A program made the translations under genes and the position numbers. Below are positions 7,349 to 16,429 of a stretch of 64,000 bases of DNA, in pieces. The notes beneath the pieces were generated by a model. The model had not been told where the DNA came from, ran no database searches, and saw only the letters and a list, made by a program, of their open reading frames with translations. The first letter of the stretch is position 1. Every line of letters begins with the position of its first letter. The DNA lies in contig OZ245789.1 of NCBI GenBank assembly GCA_965228045.1, forward strand, positions 744,001 to 808,000, written 5' to 3'. Source of the stretch: JANQEU01 sp965228045. GTDB lineage: Bacteria > Bacteroidota > Bacteroidia > Cytophagales > Cyclobacteriaceae.

Positions 7349-8389
7349 TTAATAATTACTGTTTTCTCTAAAGTAATCAATGAAAGCGGCAATGTCCCGA
7401 TCATGCTCATCAAAAATGTCATTCAATTGCAGGTGATAGGAATGGTACCTTTTGTAAGACATCAGATATGCGTTGTTCACATTTCTTCGTCTCAATATTT
7501 CCCTGTAACCAGGCTCAAAGAAACCAACAGTGTCTACCGTGTTTATGATCTTTTCGATCATCTGCTTTTTCACTGTTTCTTTATATTCATCGGATTCGTT
7601 TTCGAAAGCGCTATACAAACTGTCCAATTTTTCCCTTCCGCGGAGTACATGTGAGCGAAATGCCTCCGCATCTTTATTTTCCCTGAGGTAGGTTGTGAGC
7701 TGTGGAGAATCCTGTCCGTACTTTTCTTTAAGGAAATCAATGGCTGCCATTTCCCCAATGAAGGAGGCAAGGTTCTCATTGAATTCCAGTGAATCCCGTA
7801 TAAAAATAGTACCATGAGTGAGTTCATGTAAGATGGTTTCGGCAAGATCACCTTCGGACTTGTTCAACATATTGCTTAGTATGGGATCCCGGAACCACCC
7901 AAGTGTAGACCATGCGCTCACGGTTCGGATATTAGTATCCAGCCCCTGTTCTCTGAGTCCTTTTTCTTCAATCTTCGCTTTTTCGAGATCAAAAAATCCT
8001 TTGTAAGCAAACTTCCCCAGAAATGGGAACGACCATTCCTTGGGCTTGAATGCGTAAGGCTCACATGCCGATATGTTCCAAAGTATAGGTCTGGATTTCT
8101 GATCAAAGAACGATGTATAATTTTCGGTTTCCACCAAACCGATTCCTGAGGCGTAATCTTTGATTTCCTCAATCAAGAGAATTTTGGACTTAAGGCTGTC
8201 AGAGAAGGACGGATCATCGAGAATTTTCTTTGTAGGAATGGCATCTCTGATGACCCTAAGCTGACCTTTTGCCTGACCAATTCCATAACCAACAAGGTCA
8301 CGATAGACGATGAGGAGAATTGTAATAATTCCAAAAACGACCAAAAGACTTCGTTTTAGCCACTTTAATAACCTTTCTGTACTAAACAT
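7349..8389 (-). CDS. Membrane-anchored predicted zinc aminopeptidase (COG4324 type)
   Basis: The 346-residue protein has one N-terminal membrane helix (about 13-29) and a soluble domain. The motif 'ILHELTHGTIF' gives an HExxH zinc site at 188-192, with a probable third ligand Glu205 in 'NENLASFIGE', the gluzincin layout. This matches the family annotated as predicted aminopeptidase (COG4324), whose substrate is not known. It is transcribed alone in the minus direction, divergent from the small membrane protein at 8436. Confidence 0.8.
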   Translation of the reverse strand: MFSTERLLKWLKRSLLVVFGIITILLIVYRDLVGYGIGQAKGQLRVIRDAIPTKKILDDPSFSDSLKSKILLIEEIKDYASGIGLVETENYTSFFDQKSRPILWNISACEPYAFKPKEWSFPFLGKFAYKGFFDLEKAKIEEKGLREQGLDTNIRTVSAWSTLGWFRDPILSNMLNKSEGDLAETILHELTHGTIFIRDSLEFNENLASFIGEMAAIDFLKEKYGQDSPQLTTYLRENKDAEAFRSHVLRGREKLDSLYSAFENESDEYKETVKKQMIEKIINTVDTVGFFEPGYREILRRRNVNNAYLMSYKRYHSYHLQLNDIFDEHDRDIAAFIDYFRENSNY

Positions 8390-8435
8390 CGTACACTACC
8401 TTGTAAAACATAGTAACTTTTAATACCTTTATCTA

Positions 8436-8849
8436 ATGAACCTGGAAGACTCAAGACATAATCTTAGAATCGTTGGAAAAATTTTCCTGGTACTTGGTCT
8501 GATTATCATTCCGGTTTCTATTCTTTCTTACAATTCTATCAACTTTTTCATTGAGTCTGATTGGTTTCATTTTGATGATCACCTGGATTTTGGAGTGATA
8601 CACCTGGCTTATCCGCTGAAGATTTTCTACGGCATACCGGCACTTTATTTACTTACTTCCCTGATTCTGATTGGATCAGGTGTAGGTTTGATCAAAGACT
8701 ACGGCTGGGGCCAAAAAGTATCCGTGATTCCAGCGATCCTGTTGCTATTCTGGTTTCCATTTGGTACGGCATTGGGATTATTTTTGATTTATAATCTGCA
8801 AAAACTAAAGAGCGAAGGTGCTGCCAGCGAAAATGGTGAGTCTGCCTAG
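8436..8849 (+). CDS. Small three-helix membrane protein, function unknown
   Basis: I do not recognise the family. The 137-residue protein has three hydrophobic segments: about 10-30, 58-80 and 88-115. A short soluble loop ('IESDWFHFDDHLDFGVIH') separates the first two and a charged tail ('KLKSEGAASENGESA') ends it. It starts 46 bases from the divergent aminopeptidase gene and ends about 100 bases before recA. Coding use looks like that of the neighbours. Confidence 0.65.
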   Translation: MNLEDSRHNLRIVGKIFLVLGLIIIPVSILSYNSINFFIESDWFHFDDHLDFGVIHLAYPLKIFYGIPALYLLTSLILIGSGVGLIKDYGWGQKVSVIPAILLLFWFPFGTALGLFLIYNLQKLKSEGAASENGESA

Positions 8850-8903
8850 CTCAAATTGCTAATTTATTTGGCAAAAGCCCCCCTAAAAATTTCCTAAATG
8901 AAG

Positions 8904-8911
8904 TAAGTTTG
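8904..8911 (+). promoter_or_regulatory. -7 promoter box of recA
   Basis: TAAGTTTG is a full match to TAnnTTTG, 41 bases before the recA ATG. No good -33 TTTG lies at the usual distance, and I see no LexA-type operator. Confidence 0.55.
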
Positions 8912-8952
8912 TCTGCTAAGACCGTTCAGATTTATTCTTCAATTCTAATTTC

Positions 8953-9969
8953 ATGGCAGAGAACTCAGAGAAGCTAAAAGCACTTCAATTAACCATCGAT
9001 AAGCTCGAAAAAACCTACGGGAAAGGTACCATCATGAAACTTAATGATGATACGGTTATAGATGTCCCCGCCATCCCCACAGGCTCACTTGGCCTGGACA
9101 TAGCACTTGGAGTAGGTGGTATACCTCGAGGCAGGATAGTGGAAGTATATGGGCCGGAATCATCCGGTAAAACGACTTTGGCGCTACATTGTATTGCAGA
9201 AGCACAAAAGGCGGGAGGATTGGCTGCTTTTATCGATGCGGAGCACGCATTTGATAAAAGCTATGCGGGTAAGTTGGGGATTGACACTGAGAACCTTTTG
9301 ATTTCTCAACCTGATAATGGTGAGCAGGCGTTGGAGATCGCTGAGCATCTTATTCGTTCGGGAGCCATAGACATTATAGTTATAGATTCGGTTGCAGCAC
9401 TTGTACCCCGAGGGGAGCTTGAAGGTGAAATGGGTGACAGCAAAATGGGTCTGCAGGCCAGGTTAATGAGTCAGGCCCTGAGAAAACTCACTGGTACCAT
9501 CAATAAAACAGGTTGCTCATGTATTTTCATCAACCAGCTTCGTGAAAAGATTGGAGTGATGTTTGGTAATCCCGAGACTACAACAGGAGGTAATGCCTTG
9601 AAATTCTACGCTTCCGTAAGGCTTGACATACGTAGAATAGGTCAAATCAAAGAAAGTGCCGACAACATCCTGGGGAACAGAACCCGGGTCAAAGTTGTGA
9701 AAAACAAAGTCGCACCTCCCTTTAAGGTAGTAGAATTTGACATTATGTACGGGCAGGGGATAAGCAAATCCGGGGAGATCATTGACCTTGGTGTGGAGCT
9801 TGATATTATCCAAAAATCCGGTTCATGGTTTTCTTATGATGGCAATAAACTGGGGCAGGGTAGGGATGCTGTGAAGCAGTTGGTTGAAGATAATCCTGAA
9901 CTAATGGATGAGCTTGAGACCAAAATCAAAGCAAAGATCAACGGAGAAGAAACTGCCGAAAAAGAATAG
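8953..9969 (+). CDS. recA: Recombinase A
   Basis: RecA polymerises on single-stranded DNA, pairs homologous strands using ATP, and triggers the SOS response. The 338-residue protein has the Walker A motif 'GPESSGKTT' at 67-75, 'AFIDAEHAFD', Walker B 'IIVIDSVAAL', and the DNA-binding loop 'NQLREKIGVMFGNPETTTGGNALKFYASVRLD' region. The acidic C-terminal tail is present. It is a single-gene unit with its own -7 box. Its stop lies 6 bases from the stop of the convergent permease gene. Confidence 0.99.
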   Translation: MAENSEKLKALQLTIDKLEKTYGKGTIMKLNDDTVIDVPAIPTGSLGLDIALGVGGIPRGRIVEVYGPESSGKTTLALHCIAEAQKAGGLAAFIDAEHAFDKSYAGKLGIDTENLLISQPDNGEQALEIAEHLIRSGAIDIIVIDSVAALVPRGELEGEMGDSKMGLQARLMSQALRKLTGTINKTGCSCIFINQLREKIGVMFGNPETTTGGNALKFYASVRLDIRRIGQIKESADNILGNRTRVKVVKNKVAPPFKVVEFDIMYGQGISKSGEIIDLGVELDIIQKSGSWFSYDGNKLGQGRDAVKQLVEDNPELMDELETKIKAKINGEETAEKE

Positions 9970-9975
9970 ACGGCT

Positions 9976-11226
9976 TTAGCTTCTGATCGCCAGTACAGGG
10001 TCCATCCTGGCTGCAATGGCCGCCGGAATGATGCCAGATGCTGTTCCTATTGCTGCCGAAACACCCAGCCCTATCGTGATGTTTTTCAAGCTCAGAACGA
10101 GATCCAGTGATCCCAGACTGATAAAGCTCAACAAATACACCAGCAATATTCCAATGCCACCACCAAGTACTGACAGGAAGATGGCTTCAAACAGGAACTG
10201 AAATAGGATGAAGTAATTTTTTGCGCCCAGCGATTTCTGAATTCCGATGATATTGGTTCGCTCCCGGACGGATACAAACATGATGTTTGCAATCCCAAAT
10301 CCACCGACAAGAATAGAAAAGGAGCCAATCACCCAGCCAGCAATCCCGATCACATCAAAGGTAGATCCGATGATGTTCATGATGGCATCCTGCCGGTTGA
10401 CGGCAAAATTGTCCTTTTGTTTTGGCTTTAGTCCCCTTACCGTTCTTAGCAGCCCGGTGATTTCCGCATGAAGCTCCACCAATCCAATGTCATCTTCTCG
10501 TCCGCGTACGGTGATGAGTGTCTCGATACCTCTGTTTCCGCTGGAATAGTACAGTTTTTTGAATGTCTGATAAGGAACGTAGATGCTATAATCGTCACCG
10601 GAATCTCCAAAAACGGATTCTCCTGCCTCTGGTATGGTGCCAATCACCACGAATTTTAAACCTCTCAGTTTGAACTCTTTTCCCAGTGGGTTCTCTCTGG
10701 GAAACAATTCCTGAGCGGGTCTGTGACCAAGTATGGCTACGTTGCGACCGCCAAGGGTCTCTTGTAGTGTGAAATACCGACCCTGATCAATAGGTACGTC
10801 ATAGACATCTTTGTGACTAAAGACGATGCCGTTGATGTCCAGGTCACCACTACTGTTACTTTCGCGCTTAGCTGTGACACCCCACTTAATGGCGAAAAGT
10901 GTAATCCCCTCGGCATTTTTTAGGTTTTCTTCGAGGAATTTGTACTCCTCATAGTTTGTATAAGGGCGCTTAATGTATTCCCACCAGGGCACATTGGGTC
11001 CAAAGTCATATGGAAAACGCCTGATGTCAAGGTTTTGAGAGTTTAGAAAGCTAAGGCTGTCTTTGATGTTTTTCTCAAGAGAATCCACTAATGTGAATAC
11101 TGCGATGATGGCAAAAATGCCAATCGTTACACCCAGTAAGGACAGAATAGTTCTCAGCAAGTTGGTGCGCAGGGCTGATCCCGCAAACCGAAGACTTTCC
11201 AATATGAGTCTTATCACCAAATTCAT
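9976..11226 (-). CDS. MacB/FtsX-type ABC transporter permease, orphan
   Basis: The 416-residue protein has one N-terminal helix ('ILSLLGVTIGIFAIIAVFTLV', about 27-47), a long periplasmic MacB_PCD-type domain, and three C-terminal helices (roughly 293-315, 340-370, 380-405). It has the FtsX signature 'SVRERTNIIGIQKSLGAKNYF' and ends 'IPAAIAARMDPVLAIRS', typical of the family. Such permeases pair with a MacB/LolD-like ATPase, but none is adjacent here, so it must use one encoded elsewhere. It faces recA tail to tail and queA head to head. Confidence 0.9.
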   Translation of the reverse strand: MNLVIRLILESLRFAGSALRTNLLRTILSLLGVTIGIFAIIAVFTLVDSLEKNIKDSLSFLNSQNLDIRRFPYDFGPNVPWWEYIKRPYTNYEEYKFLEENLKNAEGITLFAIKWGVTAKRESNSSGDLDINGIVFSHKDVYDVPIDQGRYFTLQETLGGRNVAILGHRPAQELFPRENPLGKEFKLRGLKFVVIGTIPEAGESVFGDSGDDYSIYVPYQTFKKLYYSSGNRGIETLITVRGREDDIGLVELHAEITGLLRTVRGLKPKQKDNFAVNRQDAIMNIIGSTFDVIGIAGWVIGSFSILVGGFGIANIMFVSVRERTNIIGIQKSLGAKNYFILFQFLFEAIFLSVLGGGIGILLVYLLSFISLGSLDLVLSLKNITIGLGVSAAIGTASGIIPAAIAARMDPVLAIRS

Positions 11227-11280
11227 TTACTATTAGTATTTGATTCTCTTAATATCAACTTAAAATAAAACATTTTTTGC

Positions 11281-11288
11281 TAACTTTG
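11281..11288 (+). promoter_or_regulatory. -7 promoter box of queA-ispD
   Basis: TAACTTTG fits TAnnTTTG fully, 44 bases before the queA ATG, in the divergent region shared with the permease gene. Confidence 0.55.
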
Positions 11289-11332
11289 CGCTCTTATTTT
11301 GTGCGTTCTGCAATAAAAATTGATCCACATCA

Positions 11333-12379
11333 ATGAAGTTATCCGAGTTTAAGTTTGATCTACCTTCCAGTCATATTGCGTCACATCCAACCGAAAACCG
11401 GGATGAATCACGGTTAATGGTTATACATCGGGATTCCGGTAAGATAGAGCATAAAGTATTCAAAGACGCAGTAGAATACTTTGATGAAGGTGATGTAATG
11501 ATCATCAACGATACCAAGGTATTTCCTGCAAGGTTATACGGTAATAAAGAGAAAACTGGTGCAAAAATCGAGGTTTTTCTTCTTAGGGAGCTGAACAGAG
11601 AAATGCATCTTTGGGATGTTTTAGTGGATCCGGCCAGAAAGATCAGGGTTGGTAATAAACTTTATTTCGGAGACGGGGAGCTGGTCGCAGAAGTGATAGA
11701 CAATACCACATCAAGAGGACGCACCATTCGGTTTCTGTTTGATGGGGAGCAGCATGATTTCTACAGTCTGATTGATAACCTGGGGGAGACACCTCTACCC
11801 AAGAATCTGAACAGAGCAGCGGAGCCTGAGGACAAAGAACGTTTTCAGACCATTTATGCTAAAAATATTGGAGCTGTAGCCGCTCCGACTGCAGGGCTGC
11901 ACTTTACCAAGCAGGTAATGAAAAGGCTTGAGATAGTTGGTGTTGACATTAAACCAATTACACTTCATGTAGGACTCGGAACTTTCAGACCTGTCGATGT
12001 AGAAGACCTTACTAAGCATAAGATGGATAGTGAGAACTATTTCGTCGAAGAAGATACTGCAGAGCGTGTCAACAGATCACTGGATGAGAAAAAGAAAGTA
12101 TGCGCAGTGGGGACTACGGTTATGCGTACACTTGAATCGTCAGTTTCTGCAGTAGGTCGACTGAAGGCCAATACCGGATGGACTGATAAATTTATTTTTC
12201 CTCCGTACGAATTCAAGATCTGTAATGCATTGATCACCAATTTCCACCTTCCGGAATCAACTTTATTAATGATGGCATCCGCATTTGGAGGCTACGAACT
12301 CACCATGGAAGCCTACCAGGAGGCAATCAAGGAGAAATACCGATTCTTCACATACGGTGATGCCATGCTTATCCTTTAG
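11333..12379 (+). CDS. queA: tRNA preQ1(34) S-adenosylmethionine ribosyltransferase-isomerase
   Basis: QueA transfers and rearranges the ribose of S-adenosylmethionine onto preQ1 at tRNA position 34, giving epoxyqueuosine. The 348-residue length matches the family. Family blocks are visible: 'FDLPSSHIASHPTENRDESRL' region at the start, 'VMIINDTKVFPARL', 'ETPLPKNLNR', 'GAVAAPTAGLHFT' and 'HVGLGTFRPV', then 'NFHLPESTLLMMASAFGG' near the end. It lies 10 bases before ispD and shares its transcript. Confidence 0.97.
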   Translation: MKLSEFKFDLPSSHIASHPTENRDESRLMVIHRDSGKIEHKVFKDAVEYFDEGDVMIINDTKVFPARLYGNKEKTGAKIEVFLLRELNREMHLWDVLVDPARKIRVGNKLYFGDGELVAEVIDNTTSRGRTIRFLFDGEQHDFYSLIDNLGETPLPKNLNRAAEPEDKERFQTIYAKNIGAVAAPTAGLHFTKQVMKRLEIVGVDIKPITLHVGLGTFRPVDVEDLTKHKMDSENYFVEEDTAERVNRSLDEKKKVCAVGTTVMRTLESSVSAVGRLKANTGWTDKFIFPPYEFKICNALITNFHLPESTLLMMASAFGGYELTMEAYQEAIKEKYRFFTYGDAMLIL

Positions 12380-12389
12380 ATAAGATGGT

Positions 12390-13061
12390 ATGAATTCGAA
12401 ATATGCACTGATCGTCGCGGGAGGAATGGGGACAAGGATGAATGCCAATGTGCCCAAGCAATTCCTTGAACTGAATGGAAAACCAGTAATCTGGCATACC
12501 ATCAGATCCTTCCAAAAGGCTGAGCCGGAAGCTCAGATAATTGTGGTAATTCCGGAAACTCATCAGGAATACTGGGAGACGATCAATAAAAAATATTTCA
12601 AGAATAGCGGTATTAAAATGACCTTCGGAGGTGCTACGAGGTTTGAATCTGTCCGCAATGGTGTTGACGAGATCTCGGATAAGAAGGCAGTGGTAGCCAT
12701 TCACGATGCCGTTCGACCGGTGATTTCCGAGGAGATTATCAGAAATTCATTTCATGTGGCTGATCTGAAGGGATCTGCGATTACGGCGGTTTCCGTCAAG
12801 GAATCAATAAGACGAAAGAAAGAAGATGGCGGAACGGAGTCCTGCGACAGGAGAGACTTTTTTATGGTCCAGACTCCTCAGACGTTCCGTTACAGTTGGT
12901 TAAAGTTGGCTTACGGTCAGAAATACCGACCGGATTTCACAGATGATGCTTCAGTAGTAGAAAAAATGGGAGGTCCAATCAATATGATTGAGGGGGATTA
13001 TCGCAATATTAAGATTACAACTCCCGAAGATCTGGAAGTGGCAGCTTTATTCTTAAAATAG
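12390..13061 (+). CDS. ispD: 2-C-methyl-D-erythritol 4-phosphate cytidylyltransferase
   Basis: IspD couples CTP with methylerythritol phosphate in the non-mevalonate isoprenoid pathway. The 223-residue protein has the nucleotide-binding start 'IVAGGMGTRM..NVPKQFLEL' (about 8-27, with the conserved Arg16 and Lys23), 'VAIHDAVRPVIS' and 'QTPQTFRY'. All agree with the family, including length. It follows queA by 10 bases and is closed by a hairpin terminator one base after its stop. Confidence 0.96.
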   Translation: MNSKYALIVAGGMGTRMNANVPKQFLELNGKPVIWHTIRSFQKAEPEAQIIVVIPETHQEYWETINKKYFKNSGIKMTFGGATRFESVRNGVDEISDKKAVVAIHDAVRPVISEEIIRNSFHVADLKGSAITAVSVKESIRRKKEDGGTESCDRRDFFMVQTPQTFRYSWLKLAYGQKYRPDFTDDASVVEKMGGPINMIEGDYRNIKITTPEDLEVAALFLK

Positions 13062-13062
13062 T

Positions 13063-13090
13063 AAATCCCGCCATTCGCGGGATTTTGTTT
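13063..13090 (+). terminator. Terminator of queA-ispD
   Basis: A perfect 9-bp stem (AAATCCCGC at 13063-13071 with GCGGGATTT at 13077-13085), a 5-base loop and a T-rich tail. It begins one base after the ispD stop, between convergent genes. Confidence 0.88.
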
Positions 13091-13094
13091 CCTT

Positions 13095-13316
13095 TTAATA
13101 TTCGTCCTCGTTGAAGAAGAAGTCCTCTTTCGTTGGATAGTCAGGCCATATTTCTTCGATATTCTCGTAAGGCTGACCATCATCTTCCAACTCCTGCAGG
13201 TTTTCTACGACTTCAAGCGGTGCCCCTGATCGAATAGAGTAATCGATCAGCTCATCTTTTGTGGCTGGCCACGGAGCATCTTCAAGATACGAAGCTAATT
13301 CTAAAGTCCAGTACAT
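13095..13316 (-). CDS. DUF2795-family small protein
   Basis: The 73-residue acidic protein begins 'MYWTLELASYLEDAPWPATKD' and contains 'LIDYSIRSGAPLEVVENLQEL', the compact helical fold of DUF2795. It ends in an acidic, aromatic tail. Close relatives of near-identical length are very common in Bacteroidota, but their function is unknown. It has its own promoter (-7 box at 13352-13359), so it is probably well expressed. It is convergent with ispD. Confidence 0.88.
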   Translation of the reverse strand: MYWTLELASYLEDAPWPATKDELIDYSIRSGAPLEVVENLQELEDDGQPYENIEEIWPDYPTKEDFFFNEDEY

Positions 13317-13351
13317 ATACCTATCCGTTTGACGGTTTTAAATTTGGTGCG

Positions 13352-13381
13352 CAAAAATAGAATTAATATTCATAATTCAAA
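13352..13381 (-). promoter_or_regulatory. Promoter of the DUF2795 gene
   Basis: On the minus strand TTTG (13381-13378), 18 bases, then TATTTTTG (13359-13352), a full -7 match, about 36 bases before the start codon. Confidence 0.7.
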
Positions 13382-13445
13382 ATCTAATTCGGTAACCCTG
13401 AAATTGCAATTCTATTATACATTAATTCAATTTTTTTCCAATACG

Positions 13446-14642
13446 TCATAATAGAGACTTGAGTTCCTTTAATATCAATTCTTTTACCTCTATTTTCTGC
13501 CTCTGTTGATCTAACTTCTTCTCCATCAGATTATTAAGATCGTTGCTATGGATGTTGAATTTTTCAGAATTTAATTCCAAAGTCTGCAGTTCGTTTCTGT
13601 CTCTGGACAGAAGGTCCTTAACCACAGAGATTCGTTGCTTATTCTTTTCCGGTTCTGACCTTGAGTCAAAGTTTCGCATCCTTTTCTGGCAAAGTTCATC
13701 CACGAATTTCAGGTCCAGATTTTTTTGGATCTCGAGCTGGACTTTATTGTAATCCTCGCTCTTTTGATTTCTCCTGTCTCTACGAAGATCAACCTGCATG
13801 GACTGCAGATCCTTTTTGGATAGCTTTTCGACATGATCCAGTTTTTTTTGGATGACTTTCACATCCGTTTTAGGCTTAGGTGGATTACGTTTGAATTTTA
13901 AGGCCTTACGGAAATCTACATTTAGCTCTTTGTAAACCTTAGACGGAACAGGTCCATTCTCACGCCATCTGGCTTCCAACTCTTCAAGTTTCTTCTCTAG
14001 TTTATCATCAACTTTCAGGTCTTTGATTTCCCGGATCAATTCCCTGTACTTTTCTTCAAAATGTGAAGCTAGCTTATTTCGGTCCTCCAGAAACTCCTTC
14101 CTTTTCTGAAAGTAATCTTCGATGACAGATTGAAATTCATGTTCTATTTTACTCTCAGAATCAGGTATGCCTCCTATCTTGATCCAGCTGGACTGGATAT
14201 TTTTCACAGCCGGAAATGAGTCCTTCCAGTTCGGGTTTGCGATGGCATGGCGAAGTTGATCCATAAGACCTCTCTTCTTTTCAAGATTTAGCAATTGGTT
14301 CTTTTCAACCTGCTTCTCTATTTCTTCGATTAGCAATAAAACATCCTTTTGTAAGGAATTATAGTCACCTATGCCGAGATGCTCAGGTATTTTGTCTCGC
14401 AGGTGAAAAAGTTTCATCAGATAACTGCCGGGGTTTTTACCTTCAGTTACTTTCTCCTTGATCACATTCACTTGCGATTTAAGTTTATCAAATCTTTCCT
14501 CGAAGTATTGAATGGAGCCGGGTACATCTTCATTTTTCACCTCACCGATCTTTCTGGCGGACTGATCACCCCATGGTTTCAGAATAACATCATCGTCCTG
14601 AATGAAGGCAAAATCAAATTCATTTTCTTTCAAATCTTTCAT
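13446..14642 (-). CDS. DUF349-domain coiled-coil protein
   Basis: The protein is mostly charged helices with repeated DUF349-type segments built around a conserved Trp, e.g. 'QSSWIKIGGIPDSESKIEHEF' and 'EARWRENGPVPSKVYKELNVDF', and a long Lys/Glu-rich coiled tail. I chose the ATG at 14642 ('MKDLKENEFDFAF'). The longer reading would run into the start of the divergent ettA gene, and its extra residues do not resemble the family. Function is unknown; DUF349 proteins are cytoplasmic. Confidence 0.85.
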   Translation of the reverse strand: MKDLKENEFDFAFIQDDDVILKPWGDQSARKIGEVKNEDVPGSIQYFEERFDKLKSQVNVIKEKVTEGKNPGSYLMKLFHLRDKIPEHLGIGDYNSLQKDVLLLIEEIEKQVEKNQLLNLEKKRGLMDQLRHAIANPNWKDSFPAVKNIQSSWIKIGGIPDSESKIEHEFQSVIEDYFQKRKEFLEDRNKLASHFEEKYRELIREIKDLKVDDKLEKKLEELEARWRENGPVPSKVYKELNVDFRKALKFKRNPPKPKTDVKVIQKKLDHVEKLSKKDLQSMQVDLRRDRRNQKSEDYNKVQLEIQKNLDLKFVDELCQKRMRNFDSRSEPEKNKQRISVVKDLLSRDRNELQTLELNSEKFNIHSNDLNNLMEKKLDQQRQKIEVKELILKELKSLL

Positions 14643-14700
14643 ATTACATGACCGAAAACTAAAATCGTTTATCTTGGACGTTTTCACAAATTGAACATCA

Positions 14701-16380
14701 ATGTCCGACGAAAAAATAATTTTTTCCATGGCGGGGGTCAACAAGATTTACCCACCAAAAAAGCAGGTCTTAAAGAACATCTACCTATCGTTCTTTTATG
14801 GAGCCAAGATCGGTGTGCTTGGTCTGAATGGCGCCGGAAAGTCTTCCTTACTCAGAATTATCGCGGGAGTGGATCAGGAGTATCAGGGCGAAGTGGTTTT
14901 TTCTCCTGGCTATACCGTAGGCATGCTTGAACAGGAACCTAAACTTGACCCCGAATCGACTGTTTTGGAAGTGGTAAAATCTGCGGTAAAAGAGACCACG
15001 GACCTCCTGGATAAATATGAAGAGATCAATCTAAAGTTCAGTGATCCTGAGGTTCTGGAGGATCCTGACAAAATGAACAAGTTAATCGAGCAGCAGGGAG
15101 AGGTGCAGGAAAAACTTGATCAGGTTGGGGCATGGGAGCTGGACAATAAACTTGAAAGGGCCATGGATGCTTTAAGGACCCCTCCTGAAGATGCAGTAGT
15201 CAAAAACCTTTCCGGAGGTGAGAAAAGACGGGTGGCATTGTGTCGACTTCTGCTGCAACAGCCGGATGTATTGCTTCTTGATGAGCCCACGAACCATCTG
15301 GACGCGGAATCCGTGCTGTGGTTGGAAAGACATCTGCAAGAGTATAAAGGAACAGTTATAGCTGTGACGCATGATCGTTATTTTCTTGATAACGTGGCTG
15401 GCTGGATATTGGAATTGGACAGGGGTGAGGGCATTCCGTGGAAAGGGAATTATTCCAGCTGGCTTGAGCAGAAGCAAGAAAGACTTGCAAAGGAGGAAAA
15501 GGGAGAATCCAAAAGGCAGAAAACCCTGCAGCGTGAACTTGACTGGGTACGGATGAGTCCAAAAGGACGTCAGGCAAAAGCCAAAGCAAGACTAAATGCC
15601 TATGAAAAACTATTAGGCGAGGAGGCAAAGAAACAAGATGAAAAACTGGAACTCTACATACCGCCGGGCCCGCGACTTGGATCTAAGGTGATCGAAGTAA
15701 AGGGAGTTTCAAAGTCATACGGAGAAAAACTACTTTTTGAGGACCTTACTTTCAACTTGCCCCAGGGTGGAATCGTGGGAGTTATTGGTCCGAATGGCGC
15801 TGGTAAATCCACTCTTTTCAAATTGATCACTGGAAACGAGACTCCGGATTCCGGGTCATTTGAAGTGGGTCCTACTGTCGAGATGTCTTATGTGGATCAG
15901 GAACATGACAACCTGAAGGCCGGAGACACGGTTTATGAAGCCATTTCAGGTGGAAATGAGAACATCATCCTTGGAGACAAAGAGATGAATGCCAGAGCGT
16001 ATGTCAGCCGGTTCAATTTCAGTGGTACCGATCAACAAAAGAAGGTGGGAGATCTTTCCGGCGGTGAAAGAAATAGAGTACACCTCGCCATGACCATAAA
16101 AAAGGCAGCAAACCTCATTTTACTTGATGAACCAACCAACGACCTGGATGTAAATACACTTAGGGCTTTGGAAGACGCTCTGGAGAATTTCGCAGGGTGT
16201 GCGGTGATCATTTCTCACGATCGGTGGTTCCTGGATAGAATCGCTACGCATATACTTGCCTTCGAAGGAGACAGTCAGGTATATTGGTTCGAAGGTAATT
16301 TTTCTGACTATGAGGAAAACCGGAAGAAGCGTCTTGGGGATACCGATCCAAAACGGATCAAATATCGAAGGCTCAACTGA
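14701..16380 (+). CDS. ettA: ABC-F protein EttA, energy-dependent translational throttle
   Basis: EttA binds the ribosomal E site and gates entry into elongation according to the ATP/ADP ratio. The 559-residue protein has two ABC domains and no membrane part. The first has Walker A 'GLNGAGKSS', signature 'LSGGEKRRVAL' and Walker B 'LLLDEPTNHLD'. The second has 'GPNGAGKST', 'LSGGERNRVHLA' and 'LILLDEPTNDLD'. The inter-domain P-site-tRNA-interaction linker ('DWVRMSPKGRQAKAKARL') is clear. Length and order match E. coli EttA. It stands alone, divergent from the DUF349 gene. Confidence 0.96.
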   Translation: MSDEKIIFSMAGVNKIYPPKKQVLKNIYLSFFYGAKIGVLGLNGAGKSSLLRIIAGVDQEYQGEVVFSPGYTVGMLEQEPKLDPESTVLEVVKSAVKETTDLLDKYEEINLKFSDPEVLEDPDKMNKLIEQQGEVQEKLDQVGAWELDNKLERAMDALRTPPEDAVVKNLSGGEKRRVALCRLLLQQPDVLLLDEPTNHLDAESVLWLERHLQEYKGTVIAVTHDRYFLDNVAGWILELDRGEGIPWKGNYSSWLEQKQERLAKEEKGESKRQKTLQRELDWVRMSPKGRQAKAKARLNAYEKLLGEEAKKQDEKLELYIPPGPRLGSKVIEVKGVSKSYGEKLLFEDLTFNLPQGGIVGVIGPNGAGKSTLFKLITGNETPDSGSFEVGPTVEMSYVDQEHDNLKAGDTVYEAISGGNENIILGDKEMNARAYVSRFNFSGTDQQKKVGDLSGGERNRVHLAMTIKKAANLILLDEPTNDLDVNTLRALEDALENFAGCAVIISHDRWFLDRIATHILAFEGDSQVYWFEGNFSDYEENRKKRLGDTDPKRIKYRRLN

Positions 16381-16393
16381 TTTAATCAAATAG

Positions 16394-16425
16394 TTTAACC
16401 ATTTAGTTAAAATTTCGTATATTTG
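16394..16425 (+). promoter_or_regulatory. Promoter and likely TetR operator of the exporter operon
   Basis: The -7 box TATATTTG (16418-16425) fits the consensus fully. Just upstream, over the -33 region, lies the inverted repeat TTTAAC-N6-GTTAAA (16394-16411), a likely operator for the TetR protein encoded next. The -7 box ends only four bases before the ATG at 16430, which suggests a leaderless or nearly leaderless mRNA. Confidence 0.6.
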
Positions 16426-16429
16426 CTAA

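Noticed and set aside
7016..7654. 212-codon plus-strand frame opposite the response regulator and aminopeptidase
   Set aside because: It lies antisense to two well-supported genes and its translation resembles no protein.
14643..14744. N-terminal extension of the DUF349 protein
   Set aside because: It would overlap the divergent ettA start and adds residues unlike the family; the ATG at 14642 is better.
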